From contig NW_020290045.1 in the NCBI RefSeq assembly GCF_003144195.1, positions 1 to 64,000 of the forward strand: a DNA stretch of 64,000 nt, written 5' to 3'. Below are positions 45,901 to 57,799 of this stretch, piece by piece (the first letter of the stretch is position 1; every line of letters begins with the position of its first letter). The notes under the pieces are model-generated. The model was not told the origin of the DNA, did not search any database, and saw only the letters and a list, made by a program, of their open reading frames with translations. The stretch is from Ceraceosorus guamensis. Its lineage: Eukaryota; Basidiomycota; Exobasidiomycetes; Ceraceosorales; Ceraceosoraceae. A program made the position numbers and the translations under genes.

Positions 45901-48900
45901 TCGCCTGAAGTCGAGGCTGTTCCGCCGTCCGAAATTCTTGGCAATCCTCGGAGCGTGTTGGCTTGCGCGATCGACTCGTTGAGGTCTGCTTTAAGCTGAC
46001 TGCGCTCGTCGCTGAGCTCTTCAACTTTCGCACGTAGACCTTCAAGCTCTTCAACAAAGGAGCTCGGAACCGTACTGGTGTCGCTGAGTCGATTCGCCTT
46101 GATCATAGCATGCTTGCCGACAATATGCTGCACACTGGTCAGGTACGCCTTCATGAATGACCTCCAGCCTTCATCGAAATCGACAACTTCAACGCCATGC
46201 TCCAGGAACTTCTCTAGGACGAAGAGCAGATCAGCTTTGAGCTGATAGTCAATGTCTCGGGCGAGTATCTGCGTGGTGCTGCGGACCATGTCGCAGATCA
46301 GCGGATACAGGTCCGGGCTGTCAAGCTGCGCGACTCGAAGGAGCTCTCCAACCTCGCCAATAGTGCTCAAGCTGAGGCCTGCTCCATCGGCATTCGTGCC
46401 TTCTTTTCCAGCGTTGTTTCGCAATGTTCGGTCGTGCAGCTCTGCTTGGTCTTCTTGTTTCTCCTCGGCCCACACATGGAGCTGTACGAGCAGCGCATCC
46501 GGTGGCTCGACGTAGCGAAGACCAACCATCGCTTCGTTCAGCCCACGCCTTGCAAATTCGTCGCGCAGAACGATGCGCTCCTCTAAATCTTCAGGGCTGT
46601 TGGTGATGGCGTTGACAAGCACCATGGCCGACGTACGGTATTCCCACACGGCGGCTTCGTCTTCGTCTGCCTCCTCGTTCGTGTCTTCGTGTGAGCTACT
46701 CGTCTCGCTATCCGCATCGGACGTTCGCGTTTTGGACACGTTCAAGCTTCCAACCAGGAACGCGAAGCGGAAGCGCTCGCCTGAAGCAATAGCCAGCTCA
46801 GACAGAGCAGCGCACACAAGTCGGTGACCGTCCGCCAAGCTTAATACGCAAAGAGCACCAAGGACGTCGGCTATTTGAGACCTGAGCTTGTACGAGGGCG
46901 TTCGCAGAGCATACGCAATATACGTAATTAGCATCCCCTGCTGGAGGACTCTTTCAAATCCGAGCTGAGGTTAAGAATGGACGCTGAGGTCAGTGTCTGG
47001 GGAGTGGCGACTCGCCCATCATGCGCACTCACCTCTGTGTTCATCAATGTACGTAGGGACTTGATGCACTCGCCGATGATCACGTCGCTCATCTCTTGGC
47101 GGTCCTGTCGCTTGTCGCCGAGACGGGCAGTAAGAAGCGGGCCACTCTCGAGCCTCAGCAGATTTTCGAGCGCTTCAAGACCTCTCGCGTCCAAGAATCC
47201 AGCGATCCACATCAGTTTCGCCGAGGACAATGTCACCCTCAAGCTGATGAGATGCTTGACCAAGTCCTTGCGGTTCAGCTTGCCGCTGAGGAGCGCATTG
47301 GAAAAGAAAGCGGGCGAGTAGCGCTCGGCCGCATGAGATGGTGCTGCACTGGCCCCAGCAGCAAGCGCCGAGGGATCTGCGGAAGTGAGCGAGCTGACGC
47401 CTCCACCCCACCAGCTGCTCCACAAACTTGCGCCATGTCCACTACTGCCTGTATGATGCGACTTGAGCGCGGCTTCTGCAGCACTGCCGGCTGCTTGGTA
47501 TGCGCCCGAGCCTTGCTCTGGTATCCCGGCGCCGTCGTCCGTCATGACAGTCGAAGGTCGACTATCCGCGCTCTCTTGTCCGCCAGTCTGAGCAGTCGCT
47601 AAACTCGATCTCGGACTGGCGTTCTCCTCTCCGCCCCAGCCTGCAATGCTCGCAATACTGAATCGATTAGCCCAGCCTCCAGTGAGAGCTGTACTTGCTC
47701 TGCTCAGAGTGTCGGCAAAGCCACCCGTTTCTGCACCAGTAGATTGGGGGGACAGAGGTCTAGCATGAGAGCCGCTCGCTGAGCGCGAGGGCGTCGAAGG
47801 CACTCCGTTGGCCGACCTGCTAGCCTCGTTCTGGCCGATCAAGAAGCGCTTGCGATCATCTGGCAAAGCGAGCATTGCGGTTCTGCTGGACCCCTTCATT
47901 CCAAGGTCCGCCATCAAGCTTTCGAATCGTTTCGCCAATTCTTCTCCCGTCAGCTGAGCGTTGCCGTGCGCGAGCGGCGAGCCGGCAGCAGGAAGAGCTT
48001 GCGCAAGTGGCGAATGTCTAGCCCCAACGCGCGGTGAATTTGGGGATCTCTCCAGCTCCAGCGGTCCACTGACACTCATCACCTTCACTTCGCGACCCGG
48101 TCCCCCACCACCTCCAATTGAGCGAGATCTCCCCGCGATGGCCGGAGTGGGTGTGCTCGGAAAGCCAGTTGCATGTTCTTGAGTGGCTATTGGACTCGTT
48201 GGAGAGTCTGGCGCCGCTACTCCCCAGCTATCAAACATTCGTGAGAGGCGTGCGGTCGCAGTATGAGGCTGGCCTTTTCCTCGAGCTTTCGGCGACATCA
48301 GCGCATGCGCGGCAGCTTGTGACAAAGAGCCTTGCGCGTTCGCAGCTCCTTGGCGAGCTTCACGATCAGCATTGGCCGCGGCAGCCATGGCCGCAGCCTC
48401 TCGTTCGGCTGACGTCAGTGTATGCGAGCCGTCATCGGTATTTTGCTGAAGATGATGCGGATTCACACCTTTCAAGGTGCCGCTCGCTTCTTCCTCGTCC
48501 TCCTCGATGATGCTCGTATCCGCGCTGAGTGCATCTAATCCTGGATCGCCAGTGCTCGGCCCAGCCGCCAATCCTGTGGTTGATATCTCTGAACTTTGCT
48601 GAGCAGGCGCCGCTGCGTTTCGCCCAAGACTCGCAGCCCAAAGTCCCAGCATGCCGGGCTTAGTCTGGGGTCGAGTCTCAGGCAGGAAAGGCCGTGGCGG
48701 CGATTCGGAGCTTGGAGCTCTACGAGCATGTTTTTGAAATCCTTGCGCAACAGTTCCGAGGCGGCTGAGCCAAGTCGCCGAAATGGTAAAGAGGAGGCCG
48801 GGGTATTCCAAGGGGGGCCCCGGCATCGTCGCTAGCAGAGGCGGCAAAATGGTGTGCGCGGGCAGCGCAGCTGGAGGCGGCACAGGGGCAGGGGCAGAGG

Positions 48901-49757
48901 ATGGCGATTCAGGCAAGCTGGCAAGACCATATTCCACCCTCGCGGACTTGCTGCCTTGCAGCACGACTCTTCTAATGCCTAGCTCGTCGCACACCGCTTC
49001 GAGAAGGTCCGCAGCTGTTGAACCCGCTCCCACGCTGCCAGTTTCGAGTGCGGCTGGCGCAGGCAAGAAGCACACCCTGCCGTCCCACCCATCATAGATC
49101 TCTGGGACATGCGCGAATCGTATTCGGACGGCCAGTCCAGGTGCCCCGCACACCAGTCGAAGTCTAGGAGCGTGCAGATGTGACGAGAGCGCAAAGTCAG
49201 AAAAGCCGGAGCCAGCGACATTCGAGTCCAAGGTCCCCGCCAGTGCCTTTGATAGCGGAGCATGCGTAGGTGCAAGCGAGCCGTCGGCTTGAGGCATTAG
49301 CAGAGCATGCAAATAGGAGAATATCGGCGTATCGAGAGGAATCAAGCCTGAATGGCGCAAGGGCATCAGCTAAACTGCGTGGCCACTCACAAAAGACAAC
49401 CCACTACTCACCATCTCCCAACGCTTCCAACTCTCCGTCATCCCATTCTCGATTGGGCTGCGAGCTTTCAACAGTCTGCAGCGCCCAGCTCATACCGCGA
49501 GCGTCTATATACCACAGAGGCGGCGCGCTTGAGGCATTGGAAGTATCTGCTGCTGCCAAAGGATCATAATGCGAGCCGAACACTCGAGTCAATGGCCCGA
49601 CGTTCACTGTCTCCGAAAGTAACGTCGCGAGCAGGTTCGAGACGGTAGACTCGCGCTGCGTGCCATCTCTAGTTGACCCAGCGTAAATGGGTAAAGAAGC
49701 TGACAGGATAGTGGCATTGTCCGGTAGCACTACGTGCAGGAGATCCGAGACCACCAT
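42917..49757 (-). CDS. Diaphanous-related formin
   Basis: Actin nucleator and elongator controlling polarised growth and cytokinesis. The model complement(join(42917..44656,44727..46964,47033..49347,49412..49757)) gives 2,212 residues. The N-terminal 550 residues are not matched by me. A GTPase-binding/FH3 region spans about 590-1080 (KRFESLMADLGMKG; KHLISLRVTLSSAKL; LGFERVLQQGMLITYIAYAL rebuilt across intron 2; LRSQIADVLGALCVLS). A coiled coil spans about 1150-1430, and the Pro-rich FH1 with repeated runs of up to nine prolines about 1480-1630. FH2 starts at the last exon with ALFWNKLPNN and includes MLGNVLNGSTFRGGAIGFQL. The tail is basic and Gly/Ser-rich. All junctions are phase 0 or 1 and consistent; donors are GTGAGT. 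A further 5' exon is possible (49817-50044). Confidence 0.93.
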
Positions 49758-51193
49758 GCTCGATGTGCTGAAAGGAATGCAGCGTCAGCTTCCGTTGATG
49801 TCTCAACTTGTCCCCTTCAATCTGGCACCTGTTGTTGGTAAAATGCGAGCAATTGTGCGAATCTTAGTCGGGTGTCGTTAAGTCGTGAGTGCGGTGCCAA
49901 GTGTGCGTTCCAGGCAAAGAGCAGATGTCGAAAAAATCGCAGCAAGATTTCCAGCTCGGAACTGTATGTCGAAGAGTCGTAAAGCAGGCTGGGGAAGGGA
50001 ATGACTAGGCAGCTTGTCAGGTTGCAGCAGGCGAGTCGCAGCAAAGATTAGTCCCTTGCACAGACCAGGGTATACGAGTGGTGGGCGGATGCTGCAACCA
50101 TAGACATTAAGGATCGGTGCTGTGAAGGAGGAAAGCGTTGCCATGGACTGGAGACCCGTTCGTCGAAATATACGCCGCGCATGTCCGGCCCGCCTTGACG
50201 CGCGCGCTTTGCAGAACCCCTGATCCGCGCCTCCATGCTGCTGAGCATATGTATGCAGCACAGCCTGCGCGTTTCAGCTTTGCCTAGTGTCTCCAATCGC
50301 TCGTCACGTGATAGTATATCCACTCCGTGATTTGACCCGATCAAGGCGCAAGATTGTTCTGGAGTCTTACAATTGAAAGCAACTCTGCGACTTTCGACCT
50401 GATGGGTCAGCAGCAGGGCGGAGCAGCGGCGGATTTGATCCGACGGTCTACGCGCGGACCCTTTCCGCGGAGACGGACAGCCTCCACACAGCACCCACAC
50501 AGCACACACACAACATACCTACAGTCACCAGTTTGAGTGTAGTCGTGAGTCGCACTGATCCGGGAGCAGCGCGAGTATTTATTATTATTGCCTCTCTCCT
50601 CAGCATCGCGCCCGTGGATAGTATACCGTAAGCGCTGACGCACTTCCGATGAGCAGCTTGAGCGTGATCTGGATTTGTGCATGGCAGCTAGTCGGTGAGA
50701 GAAATGGCACCCTGATCATATTAAGTGAGCCAAATGCTGATGATGATGCTCATGGACGAGTCGTGCTGCGCTGCACAAACCCCGCATGCCTAATTTCACG
50801 TTGTTCCTGCACACCAAGCAATCACGAGATGGCAGGCAGCCTCTTCTGAGCTGCCCAACTAATTTTGATTTGTCACCATACCGTATTCCGTCAGACGGAC
50901 GGCCGACGTTTGTGGTGAATGCACAGCGGGCGCTCTTTGCGTTCGTGATCGGACAGCTCAGCCGCCTACTTTATGGGTCTGACGTATACAGGTGCGCACG
51001 TTGGATGGTAAGGGTCTGATCGCAACTTTTGGTTTCGGCATCGCAGCTCCGACAGGTAGTCTGCGGTCATGAGTGGGAAAGGACAGCTGTAGGAGAGAGG
51101 GGGCTAAAGGTACAAATACATGCTCATGATGTCTTGATGCCGCTCTCTCCTTCGAGCCCCAGCAGCCCGCACAAACAGCTACCTTGGCTCAAC
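49758..51193. promoter_or_regulatory. Divergent promoter region, formin / fasciclin gene
   Basis: About 1.4 kb between divergent starts. A minus-strand open stretch at 49817-50044 reads like protein but cannot be joined in phase to the formin with ordinary splice sites, so it is not annotated as coding. An ATT triplet run is at 50578-50591 and AGTCGTGAGTCG at about 50543. Confidence 0.45.
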
Positions 51194-52965
51194 ATGAAAC
51201 TCCTTCTTCAAGCCCCCCTGCTTGCTCTCGGCGCCAGCTGCGTCTCGGCCGCATCCATCTCGACCTCCTCGGCAGATGCAGCAGCTGATGCCTTCACTCT
51301 CTCTACCGCCCTGGGTCTCCCAAGCGCGCCGGCCAGCTTGATCCAGCGGTTCACTACCTGGCTAGGCGGCAATGCGGCTCAGGTGCAAGCCACCTACGAG
51401 TCTCTCGGTGGCCCTGTAGAGGGCAGCGAAGACAAGAGTCTGCTCGAGATCATCAAGTCCACGCCCGACTTGTCATTCTTTGCCAAAATCCTCAACTACA
51501 GCTCCGACTCCACCAAGGAATTGCTGGACGGGGGCAAAGACAAGCTTACCTTGCTAGGTGAGCTCATTAGAGCACGTGCCGACAAGCCGGTCATTGTCAT
51601 TTGACGCGTCGCTGACGCACTCCGTCTTCATTTCCCTTCTCCTCAGCACCACTCAACTGGCATCACGATGACCATGCCGGCTCCGATATTGACTCCACCA
51701 CGGCTAGCATATACGGTCCCCGCTCCGTCATTGCCCACTGGGCTCATCTCGAGTCGTCCGTGGACGAGCTCAGCGCTTCATCTGGAGATGACGATGACGA
51801 AGAAAAGCGCAAGCGTCGCGCAGCGATTCGATACCTGATCGATCTGACTGTGCGCTACCACCTCATCGCACCCGATTCGGGCGCCGCCGTCACCGCCAAG
51901 CAGATCGCGGCAAAGAGCAGTGTCGCCACTGAGCTCGTCATACCGGCAAGCGCGGAAAAGTATGTTGGCAAGCTGCTCGGTGGAGCACCTTTCCGCCTCA
52001 GAAGTGGAAAGAGCCTGCTCCCTCGCCCCGGTGTCTACTTCAACTTTTTCTCTCGCCTGGTGCAGCCTGATGTGAAGGCCTCCGGAGGATCGATCTTGCA
52101 CGCAGTGTCCCTGCCCCTGCTCATTCCTCCATCCGATTTCCAGACTGTCTTGTTCGGCAGCGCATACAATCTTGGCGCGACCGCTACGGCTCTGTACCGT
52201 ACTGGGGGCGCTGGCTTCTTCACGCTGCCGCACCTCAAGCACGATGATGATAAGTCGGGACATGCTGCGCAGTTCCTTCGAATCCTCGAGGAGAAGGATG
52301 ATGACGGATACAAAGCTCCTGCGCTTCCTGGTCCTGGAGAGCCTGGCATCACCTTGTTCGCCCCGACCAACCTTGCGTGGACCAAAGTGCCTGCCCGCTT
52401 CAAGTTCTTCCTTCTCTCTCCATTCGGCACCAGACTTTTGGCCAAGGCCTTCATGCTTCACGCTCTGCCCATCAACATTGTCTATGCCGACGCGGTTTAT
52501 CAATACGATTTCGATGAGGACAAGGCAGCTTTCCCAATCCACGGCAAGCACAGCGTCGAGCACAAGCCGCTGCCAGTCAATGTGACGACGTATGAGCTCC
52601 AGTCTGCTCTGCCGAAGCTGAAGCACAAACATCACCATGACGGAGATGCTGACGCCACCAAAAAACCTTCGCGCGAGATCGTCACCGTTAAAGTGTACTG
52701 CTACCCCCTCGTTCCGGGTGGCGGACCTCTGCAGACGCGTGTCGAGGTTCAAGGAGTGCCCGTCGTCGTCCAAGATATTCCAACGGCGAACGGTGCTGTC
52801 CACCTTATCGACAGCTTCATCATGCCCAAGGGGCACGAGCATGGCAAGTCTATCGCTCCAGGCCAGGAGTGGGCAAGCGAGAACCTTTCTGGCGTCTGGA
52901 AAGAGATCGACGAAGAGAGCGCTAGGCTCGGATTCTCTGATGATCAGAAGCAGCAAGATCTCTGA
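51194..52965 (+). CDS. Secreted protein with two fasciclin (FAS1) domains
   Basis: Extracellular or wall-associated adhesion-type protein. The model join(51194..51557,51647..52965) gives 560 residues. Residues 1-19 form a clear signal peptide (MKLLLQAPLLALGASCVSA). FAS1 domain 1 starts at about residue 82 (SLLEIIKSTPDLSFFAKIL) and continues across the intron (LTLL then APLNWHH), with a region ending LYRTGGAGFF-like sequence. FAS1 domain 2 includes the typical ITLFAPTNLAW block and LHALPINIVYADAVY, ending with VHLIDSFIMPKG. No C-terminal hydrophobic GPI signal is visible; the end is acidic and polar (SDDQKQQDL). Charged Lys/His-rich insertions interrupt both domains. The GTGAGC donor at 51558 and the CAG acceptor at 51646 restore the FAS1 motif in frame. 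Confidence 0.9.
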
Positions 52966-53869
52966 ACTCGGTCATTCTGCCAACGAATGGCAGAATCTCA
53001 TGGCTGATGCCCCATCTTCTCCCGACAACGATGTATCCTACCACCACGTACGAACCACTCTGACTTCACTTTGCCCTGGTCTTTCGTCCCTCCACATCCA
53101 TTAGCTTGTAAAGAGCACGGCGAATGGATTCATCGATGCACGCCCTCTATGCCCTACGTGCAACTTGCTCTCGTAGTTTTGCCCCCCTCCTACTTGATCG
53201 AGCTGGGCGAAGAGTGTGGACAAATTCTTGCGATCCTCATCTCCATAGGAGATGGGCTGGGAAAGGCCGTTGATGCGGGCAATCCAGTCTCCGCCCACGT
53301 TGTGGGCGCTTCCAAGCCAAGCGCAGCGCATTGCAGCGTTCACTACCGTCGCACTCCAAGTGTGGATGATTACGGGGAAAGGGAGGTCTCTTGAGATGAA
53401 GTGTCGCCTGACCACTCCGAACAAGCAGCTATTGACATGGCTGGTGTAGGTGAAAGTACGGGCCGCTGATTCGTAATGACCAAAGTTGTGATTGATGTGG
53501 ACGAGAGAGCCAAGTGTTGGCAGCGATGCCGCTGCGCGCCTCCACCTGCTAGCCCAACATGAATCCCTGCATATGAGCAGGCTACCTACAGTCAGATTTA
53601 GCTGGCTCAATCATGCACGCCTCTCGACCTGCAAATTTTCCGCACGACTCACAAATCGTGAACCTGAATGTGAATCACTACTGAATGTGGGGGGATGGGT
53701 AGGTGCATGGCTAGCTTGCATGTTTCTTCGGCACGTCAAAGCTACAACAATCTGTTGAATTAGGGACCGAGCCGGTCCGAGTCTCGCATCAACAAGTCGA
53801 TCCGAGCACAGCAATTCAGACTTTCAGGTTTCACGGCAAGCAGAAAGCCTCCAGTCTGACACTTGAAGA
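52966..53869. other. Intergenic region, fasciclin gene / SMP-30 gene
   Basis: About 900 bases between tandem plus-strand genes. A 169-codon minus-strand open stretch (53101-53610) is present without a suitable ATG and is discussed as a finding. Copies of CACGACTCACAAATCGTGA occur at about 53642-53660. No other feature was recognised. Confidence 0.45.
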
Positions 53870-55605
53870 ATGAAGCTCCAAAGCGTGTCCAAGAGCCTGC
53901 TGTTGCTGCCCTTCCTCGCGGCCTGCCTGGCTTCGAGCAGCGCTTCTGCGCCAGAAACAAAGCGGGCGCATACCAGTCTAAATTTGCGCTCTTTGGCAGC
54001 GCTTCCTGTCCCTTTCGTTGCTCGAAATGGATCTCAGCCATGGTCAGGCGTGACCAATAGCATCTCATCCATGGATGCCGAGCCTCAATTTCAAACCTAT
54101 AGCTCGGCAGGCGACAAGCTTCTGGGACGCGATCCCGAGGCACTAATCCTCGTCCACCGGCCAGGCTATGCCTTTGCGCACGAAGCTCCAGTCTGGTTCG
54201 CAGATACTCAAGACGTCTGGTTCGCTTCCAACGCCGGGGGCAAGAATGGCAAGAGCAATCTGACGACCAACAATGCCAATTTCAGAATCAATCTGCCTCA
54301 CGCCCTAACGCTCGCCAAGAACGGCACCGCGACGTTTGAGAATTCCGTCGAGACCATCTACAGCCCTCTGGTCGAGGGTAAAGCGCAATTTGAGGATATC
54401 CAAATGACAAACGGTGCGACTTCTTATGGCGATGCTGTGTTGCTTTGCAACACCGGCAGAGGTAATCTCCCTGGATCTTTAGTCCTCGTCAACCGTTCGG
54501 ACGTCCAACAGAAGCCCAAAGTCTTGCTCAACAACGCTTACGGCAGAGACTTTGTCAGTCCCAACGACGTTGTAGTCCACCCCAAAGGCGCAATATTGTG
54601 AGTCCGAAGTGAAAGTCCTCCGCTCCAGCTTGCTGCGCACAACAGCCTTCATCTTTCGTCGTCTTTTCTTCAATCAAAAAAAAAAAAAAAAACAGCTTCA
54701 CAGATGCAGGTGTGTCACGGTGTGATGCTCTCTGACATCCCGCCGGGAGAATTGCGCAGGCTGACTCCACCCTGGCCCCCCCGTAAGACTATGGAGTCCT
54801 TCAAAACTTCAAGCCACCCGTTGCGCAGGCCAAAGCGACCTGGCGCTTCGTCCCAACTACAGGCGAGCTGCGCATGATAGACGCAACCATCACCACACCG
54901 AATGGGATTGCGCTGAGTCCCGATGCCAGAACTCTCTACGTGTACGTCAAAAACATTCGTCGAGCACTCTTCTCCCCTGAGCATGACCATTGTGGTAGCT
55001 TACGAACGATTGACCCTGCCGGATCGCAGCACTGAGACCGGTCTCGCCCAGACTGGGGCAGGTACGGACGACTATTCGATCCCCGCCGTCATGTGAGTCC
55101 CCGCGGTGATATGAGTAGCGTGCTGCGCGGCCCGTAGCCCAGGCCAGCTGAATCGACCCACGACTCCGCGCGGTCTCAGCTACGCCTTCGACCTCGACAC
55201 CACCGGCTCAATCGTCTCCAACAAGCGGACCTTCACCAACGTGCCGACCGGCATCGCCGACGGCATCAAGACGGATTCCAAAGGAAACGTGTACACCTGC
55301 ACAGGCGGCGGTCTAGAGTGAGTGCTTTTCCCTACTTCAAAACCCCCCTTCAGGTCGTCGATGTTGCAAGCTGAGCGAGAATCCTTCACTCTGCCCCCGC
55401 CCGCTGCAGAGTCTATGCACCCAGGACTGGTCAGCCTCTGTACCGTTTCTCCTTGCCTACGGGCTGCACGCAAGTCGTCATGGTTCAAGACGGACGCTTG
55501 CTGCTTTTGGCTGAAGAGACGATCTGGTACTTGCGCGTCGCATCGCATGTTCAGCCTGCACCCATCGCCTCCTACCCCAGATCTGGTAGACTTCAAGGCT
55601 ACTGA
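53870..55605 (+). CDS. Secreted SMP-30/gluconolactonase-like protein
   Basis: Six-bladed beta-propeller lactonase family protein with a signal peptide (residues 1-26, LLLLPFLAACLASSSASA), so probably extracellular. The model join(53870..54597,54696..54709,54788..54941,54982..55092,55180..55317,55410..55605) gives 446 residues. Family features: HEAPVWFADTQDVWFASN (metal Glu region), SPNDVVVHPKGAI, FFTDADYG (rebuilt over a 14-base exon), TPNGIALSPDARTLYV (metal Asn region), YAFDLDTTGSIVSNKRTF, IADGIKTDSKGNVYTCTGGGLEVY (metal Asp region). The putative ligands Glu, Asn and Asp are present, but substrate is unknown. The border between exons 3 and 4 is the least certain: the intron used is only 40 bases with a GTACGT donor. 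Asn-X-Ser/Thr sites fit secretion. Confidence 0.88.
54676..54692. repeat. A-homopolymer inside an intron
   Basis: About 17-18 A residues run up to the CAG acceptor of the 14-base exon of the SMP-30-like gene, where a pyrimidine tract would be expected. Confidence 0.9.
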
Positions 55606-55740
55606 ATTGGAGCGAGAAACGTGATGACAGTATCGCTTGCAGTTCGCAAGACGTATGCGCTCCAGTATGAACTGCTCCAAAACGCAGGGCTGCAAGCCAA
55701 CAAAAAAGGCTATATATAAGATGCAAATCGCACTCTCATC

Positions 55741-57799
55741 TCATTTCTTCACTGCATAGTCCCAACCTTGCTCCTGCAGCCTTTGGACTTTGCCAAGGAC
55801 CTCCTGCTCCATCGCATCCATGTAGCTTTGCATCGCTTCCAAATAGTGCGGATCTGCAGCACCAAGTATTCGAATCGCCAACAGAGCCGCATTGGTTGAA
55901 TTGTTGATGGCCACAGAAGCGACTGGTATGCCGCGCTGTAAGTCGAGCGGGAGGTGCAATTTAGAGGCGTCGTACGCTCCGATGAAGCTCGAGATAACAC
56001 TCACTGGCATCTGCACGATACTGTGCAACGAGTCGACTCCATCCAATGTGCTACCCTTGACGGGCACACCGATGACAGGCAGCGGCGTTTGAGCAGCGAC
56101 CATGCCAGGCAAGTGCGCTGCTCCGCCCGCTCCAGCAATGATGCACCTCAGCCCTCTGCTAGGCGCGGCTCTAGCATAGTCTCTCATCCTGTCCGGTGTC
56201 CTATGGGCAGAGACGATGCTCAGTTCGAAGGGAATGTCGAACTTTTTCAGGATTTCCGCAGCTGGAAGCATGACGGGTAGATCGGAGTCGCTGCCCATGA
56301 TGATCCCGACCAGAGGATGGGGATGCTTGAAGTCCTGCGCCGACTTGGCTGGTGCAGACGTGGCAGCAAATGGCCCTTCTTTGAAAGCCTTAGCGGCCGC
56401 TTGAGAGGCTCCCTCGAGAGTCAGGCCCCCGGGCAGAGATTTGCCGGTTTCTCCTGCTTCTGTCGCAGCATTCAATGCATCCTGGATTGGTGCGAGGCGA
56501 TCTCTCACCGCTGCATCAGAAGGCCCGACAATGGTAATGTGACCCATCTTTCTTCCTTTCCTGCACCCGCTCTTGCCGTACAGGTGCACCGTCGTCCCAG
56601 GAATGTTGAGACTGACAACTGCGGGCGCATAAGTCTTTGCGATGGCATCCTTATCCTTGTCCAGATCCGCTAGGCCTAGAAGGTTGATCATCATTGCCGA
56701 TCCAACTTTGAGTTCCGTGCTTCCTAACGGCAGGCCAAGAATAGCTCTCAGATGATTCTCGTATTGACTCGTCTCGCTGGCCTCGATGGTGTAATGTCCA
56801 CTGTTGTGAGGTCGAGGCGCGATCTCATTGATCCGCAGCTCGCCATCGCCCATCAAGAATAATTCCACGCCGAATACTCCGGCTCCCGAGAATGTCGATA
56901 CTGCCTTTTCCGCGATTTTTCGAGCTCTGCTTCCTATTCTCGCATCTCTGGACCGAAGCGGCACAAACACACTGTGACAGATGTTGTTCTTGTGCACCGT
57001 CTCGACAGCTGGATATGATCGCACCTCGCCAGTGGAGCTTCGCACGACCATCACTGCGACTTCCCGTTCGAATGGCGCCCACTTCTCCGCATACAGTCCT
57101 CGTGTGCCTGCTCCCAGCGCGTTGACAGCGTCGGATGCGTCGCTCGCAGTCTTGACTACATAATTTCCCCTTCCATCGTAAGCCTGCGTGCGGGACTTGA
57201 TCATGACCGGATATCCATACTTGTCGCCCGCCTCTTCGATCGCTTTCGCCTGGCTTTGAATTGTGTCGCTGGCATTCTGAGCGGGCTCGGGCAGTGGTTG
57301 AAATTCTCCGCAAGGCAGTCCCTTGTTCCTCAAATAGTCCTTTTGTGCAAACTTGTCTTGAATGAGCTTGATCGTGGCGGGCGTAGGATGCACCTCTTTG
57401 ACCAATCCCTGATCCAAAACTTCTTGCAGCTTGCTAGCATCCACATGCTCAATTTCTACGGTAATAATGTCCACCTTGTTTGCTAATGCCTTGATCTTCT
57501 CTCCATCTGCAAACGAGCCGTCGATATGCTCACTTCGAGCACTCGAGCCTGCCTGAGCGGGGACGTCGCAGATCTGCTTCGCCGGTGCTGAGTCGCCGAC
57601 GTCGAGCAGTCTGACAGAGACATTGAGTCGTGCAGCAGCCTCTACGAGCATTCTACCTAACTGGCCAGCGCCTGGGCAACAGATGAAGAAGGTGTCAGCA
57701 AGCTGTCAGGCGTGCCATCTTTACATACTCGCCTCAGCACGACTCACCTAGCACACCTACTACCCGCGGCTCCACTCTAGCAATCCCAGAGCTCGACAT
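55741..57799 (-). CDS. ADE2: Phosphoribosylaminoimidazole carboxylase (PurK-PurE fusion)
   Basis: De novo purine enzyme converting AIR to CAIR; loss gives red colonies in yeasts. The model complement(join(55741..55935,56005..57671,57748..57799)) gives 637 residues. The N-terminal PurK ATP-grasp part shows [20 protein letters not shown] (across intron 1), [28 protein letters not shown] and [18 protein letters not shown]. The C-terminal PurE part shows [23 protein letters not shown] and [15 protein letters not shown]. Intron 2 (55936-56004, 69 bases, GTGAGT...TTACAG) has no stop and keeps frame. Removing it gives [18 protein letters not shown], the standard family sequence, while keeping it inserts 23 residues in the PurE core. 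The ATG at 57799 gives a short normal leader. Confidence 0.96.

Noticed and set aside
51778-52956. 392-codon open frame antisense to the fasciclin gene
   Set aside because: It is a shadow frame caused by codon bias of the plus-strand FAS1 gene, which has a signal peptide, two FAS1 motifs and a consistent intron.
55709-55718. TATATATAAG as a promoter
   Set aside because: It lies between two convergent stop codons (SMP-30-like gene and ade2), where it more likely belongs to a 3' processing signal.
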